In this document: positions 53,903-62,175 of the stretch, piece after piece
Layout of the letters: each line of letters opens with the position of its first letter
Numbering within the stretch: the first letter of the stretch is position 1
Assembly (NCBI GenBank): GCA_965207165.1
Contig: OZ242265.1
Span: 682,001 to 746,000 of the forward strand
Source: JAAXHV01 sp965207165
GTDB lineage: Bacteria > Pseudomonadota > Gammaproteobacteria > Eutrophobiales > Eutrophobiaceae
DNA length: 64,000 bases
Reading direction: 5' to 3'
Program-made: the position numbers and the translations under genes
Notes under the pieces: model-generated
The model's database searches: none
What the model saw: the letters and a program-made list of their open reading frames with translations, nothing else
Told to the model about the DNA's origin: nothing

Positions 53903-54307
53903 CTAAATTGCATACTGTGCCATGTGTTCAGCCAACCTTTTTGAAAGACGTGGCCAATTATATATACCGCGTTCTTCCCAAGATACGGTCCCGGACATTA
54001 AGCGCATATCAAGCAGTTCATCACGCAATTTATCATGAGGATAAATATACCACTGATCATTTTCATTAAAAGCAATGTACACCTCTTTCCCGTTGTACTT
54101 TCTGTCAATACTTAACCGACCTTTCAGTTGGACCTTGATAAAAGAATTCCCATCTATATGACAGGCAATGAAGTCTGCTCCCTGCCAGTCATCGCTGAGG
54201 CGTAGGCAGTTGTATCCATAATCGGCGAGTCGGGACGCGAGTTTCTGAAAATTGTAGTTCTCCTGCTGCCGAGATGTTAAATCTTCGTACCTAACATGAT
54301 CAAACAT
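53903..54307 (-). CDS. Hypothetical protein with possible PD-(D/E)xK-like core
   Basis: 134 residues: YEDLTSRQQENYNFQKLASR, then WQGADFIACHIDGNSFIKVQ and LKGRLSID. A GADF...xxVQLKGR arrangement suits a nuclease-like fold (Asp, then Q-x-K), often seen in small restriction-fold proteins; this is a weak call. ATG 54307 is preferred. It overlaps the end of the truncated nucleotidyltransferase gene, so the two are coupled. Confidence 0.5.
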   Translation of the reverse strand: MFDHVRYEDLTSRQQENYNFQKLASRLADYGYNCLRLSDDWQGADFIACHIDGNSFIKVQLKGRLSIDRKYNGKEVYIAFNENDQWYIYPHDKLRDELLDMRLMSGTVSWEERGIYNWPRLSKRLAEHMAQYAI

Positions 54308-54488
54308 AGTATTTCGTTGTACTCGAATCATAATCAATATCCCCTGAATGCCTGTCCAGGCCGTAAGCCAGCACCAGCGCGGCGGCGCCTTTCAGGACCA
54401 CGGGCTTGTTTGACAATCCTTTAACAATAGTCTGAATTAACCTATTGTGTATCCGGTTCGGGATATCGCTCACGCGGCCATTTCCCAT
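54300..54488 (-). pseudogene. AbiEii-like nucleotidyltransferase, N-terminal fragment
   Basis: 62 codons: LIQTIVKGLSNKPVVLKGAA, then ALVLAYGLDRHSGDIDYDS, giving the GG/S...D-x-D start of AbiEii/AbiGii-type nucleotidyltransferase toxins. It then stops, so most of the protein is absent. The upstream gene overlaps it by 19 bases. Confidence 0.65.
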
Positions 54489-54991
54489 ATCATGCTCTGG
54501 TAATTGCGCCAGTCAGTCGGGTCCACCTTGAGCGACGTCGTTGACAGATCATCGATGATAACCTGAAAGTCATCGAAGATGGCCTGTATCGCCTCATCGG
54601 TGTCAATCCAGCCGTACATGTCCACGGTCCGGCCGCGGGTGTTGCGGATTAACACGAAATCCTGATACAACAGATCGATGGCTGCGCGCCGGTGGTTGGC
54701 CACGATAAACGGTGGCTGCAGGTTAATCCAGTGATCGCGTGACAGACAGAACCGGGGCAGGGAATCATACTCCGGATAAGTGATGATCCCTTTATCCTGC
54801 AGCCAGGGCAGTGTATTCACTTCACAGCCCTCGCCGGCATAGCGCAGGTTTTCGGGCAACAGGGTGCAGGAATGCCAGTCGCCGCCGTTCCCCGACGGAT
54901 CAATCATGTTGAGCGCAGCGTAAAAGGAAATGTAAACCTTGCCTGGACTGCATTGATTGTGTTGATTGTGAGGGACGCGTTGTTTACTCAT
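54470..54991 (-). CDS. AbiEi-position partner protein, unknown family
   Basis: 173 residues: AALNMIDPSGNGGDWHSCTL, then NLRYAGEGCEVNTLPWLQDK and a C-terminal VDPTDWRNYQSMIWEMAA. It overlaps the nucleotidyltransferase remnant by 19 bases, which is how antitoxin-toxin pairs of the AbiE kind are arranged. I recognise the position and not the fold. Probably an orphan antitoxin or regulatory partner. Confidence 0.55.
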   Translation of the reverse strand: MSKQRVPHNQHNQCSPGKVYISFYAALNMIDPSGNGGDWHSCTLLPENLRYAGEGCEVNTLPWLQDKGIITYPEYDSLPRFCLSRDHWINLQPPFIVANHRRAAIDLLYQDFVLIRNTRGRTVDMYGWIDTDEAIQAIFDDFQVIIDDLSTTSLKVDPTDWRNYQSMIWEMAA

Positions 54992-55095
54992 TCCTGTGTG
55001 AATAACAGTAATCGACTGTGAACGCGTTGTTCCCTGAAAGGATAATCCGGCAATTTATCCTGTGACTCATTGCAAGGTGATTCCGGTTATTCCAT
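54988..55095 (-). other. Transfer-origin-like repeat region, isolated copy
   Basis: ACAGTAATCGACTGT then TGTTCCCTGAAAGGATAATCCGG and a second imperfect repeat. Same series as 44246-44345 and 57135-57242, but with no hairpin cluster, mobC or relaxase next to it. Confidence 0.6.
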
Positions 55096-55191
55096 ACGCC
55101 GGTACTTATCTATCCGGGATTCCCGGGGCGGTTCAACCATCAAACCCGTAACTGTCTGATCGAATCTGAATGTCTACACGTAATGTGTATT

Positions 55192-56223
55192 TCAGTCTCC
55201 CGGCTCACGGTCTGGACTGTCCTGTTCTGTTTCCGGCGGGTAGTATTTACCGTCTTTGGTCATGCCGCCGTTGCCGTGCATGATATGTCTGTGGTCGTCC
55301 AGGACTTTCTGCGTCATGACCAGGGCGGCGTTCATGGTTACGGTTGCCAGTGCACCGATATAGTCAGAGAAGGGTTTCAGATTGCCCCTATCCGCGATTT
55401 CCAGCGCAGCGATGTAAGCCGGTTTCCCTTCTGCCGTGACGATGGGGGGTATCTCGCCTCTCTTCAGGTAAACATACGCCATCAGGAGGCGGGACATGCG
55501 CCCGTTGCCATCCTGGAAGGGGTGCGTGCGCACAAACCGGTGGTGCAGCCAGGCAGCTTCTACATGGGTTGGTAGATCTCTCTTATAAATATCCTGATAA
55601 TACTCAATCAGCCGGTCCATTTCTGATTGTACGTGTTCGGGCGGACAGTATTCATGCACAACGCCGTCTTGCCGTCTCGGGTTGTTGGGGTGCAGTTTAT
55701 ATTCTCCCTTTCGCTCGAAGGGAACCTGCACGCGTGTTACGCGATCCCCCTCAACGCGTAGTGCGGGGACGGTTGCCTGGTGCCGCGTCAACAACTGGTG
55801 CCAGGATTTCAGCGTGAAATGCGAGAGTGGCCTGTCAGACTTGATCTGGTCGAAGACGACTTCCATGGCGGTTTCCTGATCCTGCAGCAGGCCTTTTATG
55901 GTTTTATCATCAACGTTTTCCAGTGTGTGCGATGAGACGACCGTTTTGAGCCCTTCAGTAATCAGCTGTTCGGTGACGCCTCGTTTCAGCGTGTAGAGGC
56001 CCTCGATCTGGCCGGTTTCAATAGCAAAGGCGCGGCGGCGCTCCCGGAGCCAGATGTTGACGATGGTTTTGTCTTTTTTCCTGTCGGTGATTTCACGGAC
56101 ATGCGCGCGCCATTCCTCGACCAGCGTCTCGTAGTTGTCGTCTCGCCAGTGCGTTGCGCCTTCCGGCAATCCCGTCAAGGGCGTCCAGATTGCTTCTGCA
56201 GGTTTGTCCAGGGTCGGACTCAT
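55192..56223 (-). CDS. Fic family protein (AMPylase-type), class II-like
   Basis: 343 residues. The Fic motif HPFQDGNGR is complete (in RFVRTHPFQDGNGRMSRLLM) with the catalytic His. An inhibitory-helix-like TGQIEGLY sits upstream near residue 75, so activity is probably restrained by the Glu of that motif. Fic enzymes transfer AMP or similar groups onto proteins. No partner antitoxin gene is adjacent, consistent with an internal inhibitor. It is followed on the same strand by an isolated transfer-origin repeat and the AbiE-like remnant. Confidence 0.92.
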   Translation of the reverse strand: MSPTLDKPAEAIWTPLTGLPEGATHWRDDNYETLVEEWRAHVREITDRKKDKTIVNIWLRERRRAFAIETGQIEGLYTLKRGVTEQLITEGLKTVVSSHTLENVDDKTIKGLLQDQETAMEVVFDQIKSDRPLSHFTLKSWHQLLTRHQATVPALRVEGDRVTRVQVPFERKGEYKLHPNNPRRQDGVVHEYCPPEHVQSEMDRLIEYYQDIYKRDLPTHVEAAWLHHRFVRTHPFQDGNGRMSRLLMAYVYLKRGEIPPIVTAEGKPAYIAALEIADRGNLKPFSDYIGALATVTMNAALVMTQKVLDDHRHIMHGNGGMTKDGKYYPPETEQDSPDREPGD

Positions 56224-56385
56224 ATTGCTTTAATCAGATATATCCCGGATCATGGATGTACACAGTGAATTATTACATCTTTGAATTACTATTGTCAGCA
56301 TTCTTTGCTGTATACGTGGCAAGGTACGGTATTCGTCCCTGTTTGCGCGTGAATCCGGTTCAATGTGTGTGCCTGGATAATCCAT

Positions 56386-56663
56386 AGCGAGAGTACGGAC
56401 GGGTAGCGGGATTTGTCAACGTGACAGACCGGCCTCATCCTCCCGGGCCTGCGGCCGGCAGGCGCGGGTCCACTCGGGCATGCGCCCGGGCCGGAAGGTA
56501 TCGATGTGGTCCCGGCTGCGCGCAACCAGGTCGTCCATGAAACGGGCATTGTGCCTGAGATAGTCTTTTGCGCGCATCGTTGCTTTTTATTTCCTGTTGA
56601 CACCTCAAGGTAGTCGGCCGCGGCGGCGCCCACTCGGCCGGGCCTGTGAAACTTAATCATCAT
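56386..56663 (-). pseudogene. Relaxase remnant, N-terminus
   Basis: MMIKFHRPGRVGAAAADYLE is the relaxase start (MIxFxR-G-xG-x-A-DYL). The frame then shifts; a second frame reads MRAKDYLRHNARFMDDLVAR then RSRDHIDTFRPGRM. It overlaps the intact MobC stop (ATGATGATTAA), so original gene order is kept. Not functional. Confidence 0.65.
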
Positions 56664-57009
56664 GATTGAGCACCTCGTCAAGCCGGCGGTCGATATCAAC
56701 CAGGCGCGCAATCACTGCCCGCACATTGCGCCTGTCCAGCTCGTTGCGGTTGGCAGCCCGGGCAATCTGGTTGAGGTTGTTGCCGCCCCGGCCCACCGCA
56801 GCCAGCAGCGTCGGGTCAACGGGCGGGGGCGTACGGCGGCGCACGACCGGCAATGCTGTGTGGTTGCCCTGCAGCATGCTGCGCGCCCATTCGCCGATGG
56901 TGAGATCGGAGTCCTTCGCCAGCGTAGTCCACGTTGCATACGTGGCGCTGTCGATGCGGACGGAGATGACCTTGTCCAGCTGCGTTTTTGATGTCCGGGG
57001 ACGCGCCAT
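56653..57009 (-). CDS. MobC-like mobilisation accessory protein
   Basis: 118 residues, the only intact MobC copy here: TSKTQLDKVISVRIDSATYA, PPVDPTLLAAVGRGGNNLNQ and IARAANRNELD, then a basic VRAVIARLVDIDRRLDEVL. The RGGNNLNQIARxxN motif is diagnostic of the MobC family, which helps the relaxase open DNA at oriT. ATG 57009 follows the hairpin cluster by about 35 bases. The relaxase that should follow is broken, so the unit could only move with help in trans. Confidence 0.88.
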   Translation of the reverse strand: MARPRTSKTQLDKVISVRIDSATYATWTTLAKDSDLTIGEWARSMLQGNHTALPVVRRRTPPPVDPTLLAAVGRGGNNLNQIARAANRNELDRRNVRAVIARLVDIDRRLDEVLNHDD

Positions 57010-57043
57010 GGATGAGGTTCAGTGTGACTATCTTCTCGTGTGT

Positions 57044-57134
57044 CCGCTGTTAAGCGGGGGGTTCAAGGGGGGCTCGCCCCCCCTTGCGAGACTCCTGTAT
57101 CAAAACGCAGTTTTGTATACAGGAGTAGTCTCGC
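57044..57134 (-). repeat. Hairpin cluster, copy D
   Basis: 49-nt bulged hairpin at 57086-57134, sequence almost as copy B with TGC in the loop. Then come AAGGGGGG...CCCCCTT-like bases and a third hairpin changed to CCGCT-taac-AGCGG (57044-57057), which still pairs. Upstream of the only intact mobC. Confidence 0.92.
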
Positions 57135-57389
57135 CCCTGCCGTTACCGACAGTAATCGACCGTGTGTGCGTTGTTCCCTGACGGCATAATTCCGTGGCCT
57201 ATCGGATAACCTGTCACAAGGTGAATCCGGTTGTTCGATTAGCCAGCATTTATCCGTCGTCATCCACTCAGCCAGGCGACTGACTATATCCCGCAGAAGC
57301 ACGGACCGGCGGGCGCGTCTGGCCTGGTTCATCCTGGACAACCTTGCCAAATCAATAACCAGGGCACACCGGTCAACCCCTGGCAACAC
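57063..57389 (-). CDS. Conserved small ORF, copy 4 (mobilisation unit)
   Basis: 108-codon frame: VDRCALVIDLARLSRMNQAR, RARRSVLLRDIVSRLAEWM, then PRNYAVREQRTHGR. It reads on through the hairpin region, where the residues have no meaning, so the true end is unclear. Same family as the ORFs at 15774, 39337 and 44263. Function unknown. Confidence 0.45.
   Translation of the reverse strand: MLPGVDRCALVIDLARLSRMNQARRARRSVLLRDIVSRLAEWMTTDKCWLIEQPDSPCDRLSDRPRNYAVREQRTHGRLLSVTAGARLLLYTKLRFDTGVSQGGASPP
57135..57242 (-). other. Transfer-origin-like repeat region, copy D
   Basis: ACAGTAATCGACCGT, TGTTCCCTGACGGCATAAT and a GCCTATCGGATAACCTGTCA segment as in copy C. Overlaps the 3' half of the small ORF. 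Next to an intact mobC, so the likeliest working copy. Confidence 0.55.
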
Positions 57390-57490
57390 GGCCCGATGTC
57401 GGCAACAGCAGCCTTGTTAATGACAAACAACCACTCCCGAGGCGTACTCGATGAGACGCGGCACAACAGGCGACTGCGTGAATACTCCAG

Positions 57491-57571
57491 CCCAACGTGA
57501 ACACCCATTCCGGGACCGTGAACACCGATTCCAGAATCAGCCTGAACGTGTTCACGCTGAGCCGGACTACG
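57491..57571. mobile_element. IS21-like terminal repeats without transposase (MITE-like)
   Basis: AACGTGAACACCCATTCCGG, a second GTGAACACCGATTCC, then inverted CTGAACGTGTTCACGCTGAG. Repeated GTTCACG...CCGGAAT units are typical IS21-family ends. Both ends lie within 80 bases with no istA or istB. Confidence 0.5.
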
Positions 57572-57707
57572 CAGGTGGCAGCGTTGCCGTATAATCAGTG
57601 GCAGCGTTGCTATGAAATGAAACATGCACCCCCGTTTCACTGCACTGAAACACGTTCTCAAATAACGTATACTTAAACAAATATCGTCCTTTAATCAGAT
57701 TAAGGGG

Positions 57708-57770
57708 AGTGAGGGCAAGATAGGCATTGTGTGACACAATGGCCGAGAGATAGACCCCCAAAACCACAGC
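57708..57770. repeat. Dispersed palindromic repeat, copy 3
   Basis: As copy 1 (GGCATTGTGTGACACAATGG). Directly followed on the minus strand by a MobC-like RNEWQDRAQ fragment (57820-57895), the same neighbour as copy 2. Confidence 0.8.
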
Positions 57771-57819
57771 AACCACTGCCGCCCTGAACAACCCGTGGCC
57801 GGCCGGTGCCCATGGGCAC

Positions 57820-57895
57820 CATTCCATCGCAACCGACCGGGCAGACCTAAGTCCTGTGCCCGGTCCTGCCATTCGTTACGCGCCGCCCTATCCAC
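57820..57895 (-). pseudogene. MobC-like fragment
   Basis: DRAARNEWQDRAQDLGLPGR matches RDEWQDRAQAAG at 26282. About 25 codons only. Confidence 0.4.
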
Positions 57896-58013
57896 TTGCA
57901 GGAAACTGTTCCGGCATCAAGACAAGTCTGTCCCGCCACCCTGTCATATTGCTCGGGTAAGGTCGTTCTGATCAGGCGGATCCGGTGCATGCGGATTCCG
58001 TTTCAAAGTGAAC

Positions 58014-58127
58014 GCGGATTCCGGGAATGTGAACACCGATTCCGGAAATACCCGAAAAGTGTTCACGATGAACTGGAACAACTGTTCACGTTCAGCCGGA
58101 ATCAGTGTTCACATTCCCGGAATCCGC
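58014..58127. mobile_element. MITE-like element with 32-bp inverted repeats, IS21-like ends
   Basis: GCGGATTCCGGGAATGTGAA (58014 on) is repeated inverted at 58096-58127 with 31 of 32 bases matching, around a 50-base loop. The loop contains two more GTTCACG units and GCCGGAAT. No coding capacity. Confidence 0.7.
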
Positions 58128-58159
58128 ACTGCAGGAACGGTCTGATGGAAATAATCAGC

Positions 58160-59718
58160 CCCGCGGTTCCATCATGCCGGTATGGCCCCTGGTACACTGG
58201 CAACGGTTTGCGTCGCCCTGGACGGGCTGTGGCGCCTGTGTGACGGTTTTCAGGGTTGTTTATCAATAACAAATCCAAGACTGGATTTCGAACCGCGTTT
58301 TGTGCAGTGGCGCACGCGTCAGGCTACCGCGTTCCGCGTGCCGGCAAGCCGGCCCCCAGGATTCGTTTTTATCGAATTGCCGTAACGGCGGCTTTTTCAG
58401 CAGTCAGGTAACCAGCCCACTGCGCCATCAGCCGCCGCCGCAACTCAAACAAATCAGAGCGCTGATACGCCGCCTCAACCCGGTTCGAATTGACATGCGC
58501 CAGGGCCAGCTCGCACACCTCTCGCGGCTGGTTGGTCCGCTCAGCAGCCCACTGCCGGAACGATGCGCGCATGCCGTGAGGTACGCAGCCGATACCGGTT
58601 TCCCGGAGCAGCTTGCTGAGCGCATTCTTGCTTAACGCCTTACAGCTCATGCCGGGAAACACCAGCCCGGAACGGTCCGCATACCGGGATGCGTCCTGCA
58701 GTATGTTAAGCGCACGTTGTGATAACGGGACGCGGTGAGGACGCTTCGACTTCATGCTCTCCCCGGGTATCGCCCAGGTGGCGGTCTCAAGGTCGATATC
58801 CGCCCAGCGCGCCAGCCTCGCCTCACCGGAGCGGACTGCGGTCAGCGTCATGAACTCGAAACAGGCCACGGTGGCCCAGTACGCACCGGATGACCGCACC
58901 CTGGCAATGGCTGAGCCCACCTCCGCATACGGCAGGGCCTTGTGATGGTTGCGGACAACACTGTTCTTTGGCAGCGCCGCCGAAAGTGTCAAGGTCGGAT
59001 CGTCCTCCCGGTAACCGTTGGCGATGGCCCACTTCATGATGGCCCCGATACGCTGCTTGACCCGGCGCATGGTTTCCATCCGGTCATGCCAGTGCGGCAG
59101 CAGGAGGGCCAGGATGTCTGATGTGGTGATGGCGTTGATGCGTTTATGGCCTATCCTGGGCAGAACATAGTCCCGCAGGGAGGCGCGCCATTGGTTGGCC
59201 GACTTGCCCCCGTCCCGCCAGCCTATAGCGTGCATCCTGATGACTTCCTCAGCAGCCTGGGAGAAGAGCGGCATACTACCACGCGGGTCCCGTCCTTTAA
59301 GTAACGCTTGGCGGTTTTCCAGGGAAGTTCGCCGTGCGTCGGCTAATGACACCAGCGGATAGGCACCGAGGCCGATGTTGACGGGTTTGCCGTTTATCAG
59401 TAGTCTTTGGGACCAGGTCTTTGACAGGCGGCCGTTGGTCATGGGTTTTACCAGCAGGGACAGGCCATGACCGCCGCGGCCGTCGCCGTAGCGGCCGGGC
59501 CGGTTGATGGTTCTGACGAAGGAGGCCGAGAGGATTTTGGGTCGTTTCATGGCAGGATAATGTTATTGTTACCGTTATCACTTAGTGTAAAAGAATGCCT
59601 GATACGACGTAAGGCGTTAACAGACAATAAAACAAACAATATCAAACAGATAAGATGATATCAGGGAAGGTAAGAAAATGCAAAAAAACCGGGAATGGCG
59701 GATTTGAAATCCGTCCCC
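58160..59718. repeat. Right arm of the 1.5-kb inverted repeat carrying an integrase
   Basis: Inverse of 34433-35905. It includes about 40-60 extra bases near 58260-58370 that are absent from the left arm. Ends with GGCGGATTTGAAATCCGTCC. Confidence 0.9.
58369..59550 (-). CDS. Tyrosine-type integrase, copy 2
   Basis: 393 residues, nearly identical to copy 1. Same catalytic set: LTAVRSGEARLARW, HGMRASFRQW, LAHVNSNRVE and AAYQRSDLFELRRR. Small differences (KILSASF for RILSASF, SLADARRTSLENRQ for LLAEARGKALENRQ) show it is an old duplicate that both copies have kept open. Divergent from the amidohydrolase with 192 bases between starts. Confidence 0.93.
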   Translation of the reverse strand: MKRPKILSASFVRTINRPGRYGDGRGGHGLSLLVKPMTNGRLSKTWSQRLLINGKPVNIGLGAYPLVSLADARRTSLENRQALLKGRDPRGSMPLFSQAAEEVIRMHAIGWRDGGKSANQWRASLRDYVLPRIGHKRINAITTSDILALLLPHWHDRMETMRRVKQRIGAIMKWAIANGYREDDPTLTLSAALPKNSVVRNHHKALPYAEVGSAIARVRSSGAYWATVACFEFMTLTAVRSGEARLARWADIDLETATWAIPGESMKSKRPHRVPLSQRALNILQDASRYADRSGLVFPGMSCKALSKNALSKLLRETGIGCVPHGMRASFRQWAAERTNQPREVCELALAHVNSNRVEAAYQRSDLFELRRRLMAQWAGYLTAEKAAVTAIR

Positions 59719-59742
59719 GGGCACAGAAGGGGGGTTATTGAA

Positions 59743-61029
59743 ATGAGAAATACCCGGTTAAGATTCAGCGCTCTATTACTGGTGTTCCTTGCGCTATCTG
59801 TCCAGGCAGTTGATTCGAATGCAGTTACCGCCATCGTCGGCGGCACGGTGGTAGACCTGGAGGGTAAAGCGCCGATAGAAAACGCAGTTATTGTCGTCGA
59901 AGGGGAACGGATAGCGACAATCGGTGCAGCCGGAAGTGTGGAAATCCCTGATGGCGCTGAGCAGATAGACGTCAAGGGCGCCTGGCTGATCCCCGGCCTG
60001 ATGAACATGCACGTTCACCTTGGCCTGGTCCTGCCCGGCAAGATGAAGGCCGAACTGGACAACGAAAGCGAAGCGGCGCTGGCGTTGCGCATGGCAATGA
60101 ACGCGCGTGAGAGCCTGCAAGCCGGCGTAACAACCATTCGTTTGACGGGAGATCTGCATCAGGCCGACCTGGCCCTGATGCGGGCGATAAACAAGGGTCA
60201 GGCGCACGGACCGCGTATCTTCAGCGCCGGCCAGGCGCTTACGATAGTCGCAGGTCATGGGTCGAAAAAGGAAGGCAGAAAAAAGTTCAGCGGGCCTGAC
60301 GAACTGGTAAAAGGAGCCCGCACCCAGATCAGCGCCGGGGCCAAGTGGATCAAGATAGCGATTTCCGGGGGTATAGCCACAGACGGCGGAGGTCTTGCCG
60401 AAGCATTGATGATGCCCGAGGAAATCCAAGCGGTGATCGACGCGGCCCACCGTTTCGGCGTAAAGGTGACGGCCCACTCCGGCTCCCCGGTTGCGACCAG
60501 CATTGCAGTAGACTACGGGCTTGATTGCGTGGAACACGGTTATTTCCTGGATCGTCCCACCCTGAAGAAGATGAAGGAGCACGGCACCTGGCTGGTGCCG
60601 ACCATCGTCGTCAGCCAGCCGGCCTCGGCACCGTTTTTCGAGCGTATCGGTTCTCCGCCCTGGTACCTGAAACGGCGCGATTCCGCCGGCAAGGCCCACT
60701 GGAAGGCGCTTCAGATGGCCATCGAGGAAGGCGTGAATATCGCCCTGGGCACCGACCAGATGCCTGCCGAACCCAATGACGGCACCACCGCGACCGCGCG
60801 CGAAGCCCAATACTACGTGGAAGCGGGTATGACTCCGCTACAGGCGTTGCGCTCCGCCACCATAGAAACCGCCAGGATGCTGGAAGCCGAGGATGAGACA
60901 GGCACGCTGGAACAGGGCAAGTATGCCGATATCGTCGCCGTGGACGGGGACCCGACGCAGGACATCAAGGCACTGCGCAATATCCTGCTGGTGATGAAAG
61001 GCGGCAAGGTATATCGTAATAAGCTGTAG
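59743..61029 (+). CDS. Secreted amidohydrolase, paralogue 4
   Basis: 428 residues with a normal signal peptide (RFSALLLVFLALSVQAVDS) and no palindrome insertion. Motifs MHVHLG, AKWIKIAISGG, VTAHSGSP, CVEHGY and LGTDQMP. AISGG replaces LISGG next to the metal-site Lys. ATG 59743 follows AGGGGGG; an earlier frame start at 59695 lies in the palindrome. Outside the right arm of the island. Confidence 0.93.
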   Translation: MRNTRLRFSALLLVFLALSVQAVDSNAVTAIVGGTVVDLEGKAPIENAVIVVEGERIATIGAAGSVEIPDGAEQIDVKGAWLIPGLMNMHVHLGLVLPGKMKAELDNESEAALALRMAMNARESLQAGVTTIRLTGDLHQADLALMRAINKGQAHGPRIFSAGQALTIVAGHGSKKEGRKKFSGPDELVKGARTQISAGAKWIKIAISGGIATDGGGLAEALMMPEEIQAVIDAAHRFGVKVTAHSGSPVATSIAVDYGLDCVEHGYFLDRPTLKKMKEHGTWLVPTIVVSQPASAPFFERIGSPPWYLKRRDSAGKAHWKALQMAIEEGVNIALGTDQMPAEPNDGTTATAREAQYYVEAGMTPLQALRSATIETARMLEAEDETGTLEQGKYADIVAVDGDPTQDIKALRNILLVMKGGKVYRNKL

Positions 61030-61078
61030 CCATATAAAAACAGGGGAATGAGACAGGGATGAATCAAGGCTGTTTGCA

Positions 61079-61966
61079 GTGAGCCTGCGAGTAGGTGTTG
61101 TCGGCTGGGGAGATGCCGGCAGGATTCATGCAAAACACCTGGCGGCGCACGGCGCGCGCCTGGTCGGCGTCGTCTCGCGCAGGCCGCCCGGGACGGAATT
61201 CCCCTGGTTCAGGAGTCTGGAAGACATCCTGCCCGAGGTGGATGCGCTCACGATTGCCACGCCCAATGATCTTCATGCCGGGATGGCGTTGAGGGCAGTT
61301 CAGGCGGGTAAGTCGGTCATGGTTGAAAAACCGCTGTGTATAACCCGTGAGGAACTGAGACAGCTTGAACTTGTTCTTCCATCTGCAAACGTTCTCTTTC
61401 ACCTCGGCTATCGCCTTCGTTTCAACGGTGAGGTTCGACGTCTGCGCCGACCGAAAGACGACTGGGCCGTTCTCCGCAGGGTCCATTGCAGCTATCAACT
61501 GGGAATTGACCGTTTAGCTGCCGGGAAAAGCTGGATTAGCGACCCGGCGCGTAGCGGGGGACCTTTTTTTGTGCTGGGCATACATTGTCATGACCTGGTT
61601 CGCTGGCTGTGCCGGGCCCGGGGCAGGGCGCTGACGAATCTTGCTGTGCCTGACAAATTACAGGGTGATTTTCCGCTCCAGGTTTCACTTATGGGCCGGC
61701 TCGGAGAAACGGAGCTCGGAATATCGGTGGATATGAGAGGTAACGCAGATTATCGCCTGCAAATTACAGTGGAATGGCCGGATGAGGACGAACCCCGTAC
61801 GGTTGTTCTCTCGGGAGAGCGCCCCGGAGTACGGGAAGAAGCCGAGTACGCCGGTCTTATTGGCAACTTCGTACAGGCCGCAGAGCAAGGGGTGGCTGAC
61901 CCTGTCGCTATTACAGAAATTCTGCAAACCCACCGTGAGCTCCTCGATGCCAGGGATAAACGGTAA
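61079..61966 (+). CDS. Gfo/Idh/MocA family oxidoreductase
   Basis: 295 residues, Rossmann start VGVVGWGDAGRIHAKHLAAH (GxGxxG variant GWGDAG), DALTIATPNDLHAGMAL and the EKPLC motif with the catalytic Lys (VMVEKPLCITREE). The substrate domain has GGPFFVLGIHCHDLVRWL with the family His-Asp. Shorter than most members (about 330-380). GTG 61079 overlaps the TGA of a 7-codon upstream frame (MNQGCLQ) as GTGA. 49 bases after the amidohydrolase, probably the same transcript; a sugar or cyclitol substrate is likely. Confidence 0.88.
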   Translation: MSLRVGVVGWGDAGRIHAKHLAAHGARLVGVVSRRPPGTEFPWFRSLEDILPEVDALTIATPNDLHAGMALRAVQAGKSVMVEKPLCITREELRQLELVLPSANVLFHLGYRLRFNGEVRRLRRPKDDWAVLRRVHCSYQLGIDRLAAGKSWISDPARSGGPFFVLGIHCHDLVRWLCRARGRALTNLAVPDKLQGDFPLQVSLMGRLGETELGISVDMRGNADYRLQITVEWPDEDEPRTVVLSGERPGVREEAEYAGLIGNFVQAAEQGVADPVAITEILQTHRELLDARDKR

Positions 61967-62175
61967 AGCCATTGCTGAACAATGGCCTTCCGGGAATTCC
62001 TGAAAAGGGGTTCCCCAGTTCTGAAATGAAGCTGATTTAAAAATACTGTGTATTGACAGTGCAGGGTTGATATTGAATACTTGAAGCACTGCTGTTTCCA
62101 GCCGCGAGGGTTTACGTGCGCAGGGAATACAACGCCCATGTATAAGGCACTTTCTGCTACCACCAGGAGAGAAAC

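Noticed and set aside
59794..60810. 338-codon frame opposite amidohydrolase 4, with similar frames opposite paralogues 2 and 3
   Set aside because: All paralogues show the same antisense opening because their codon use is similar; no independent start or function.
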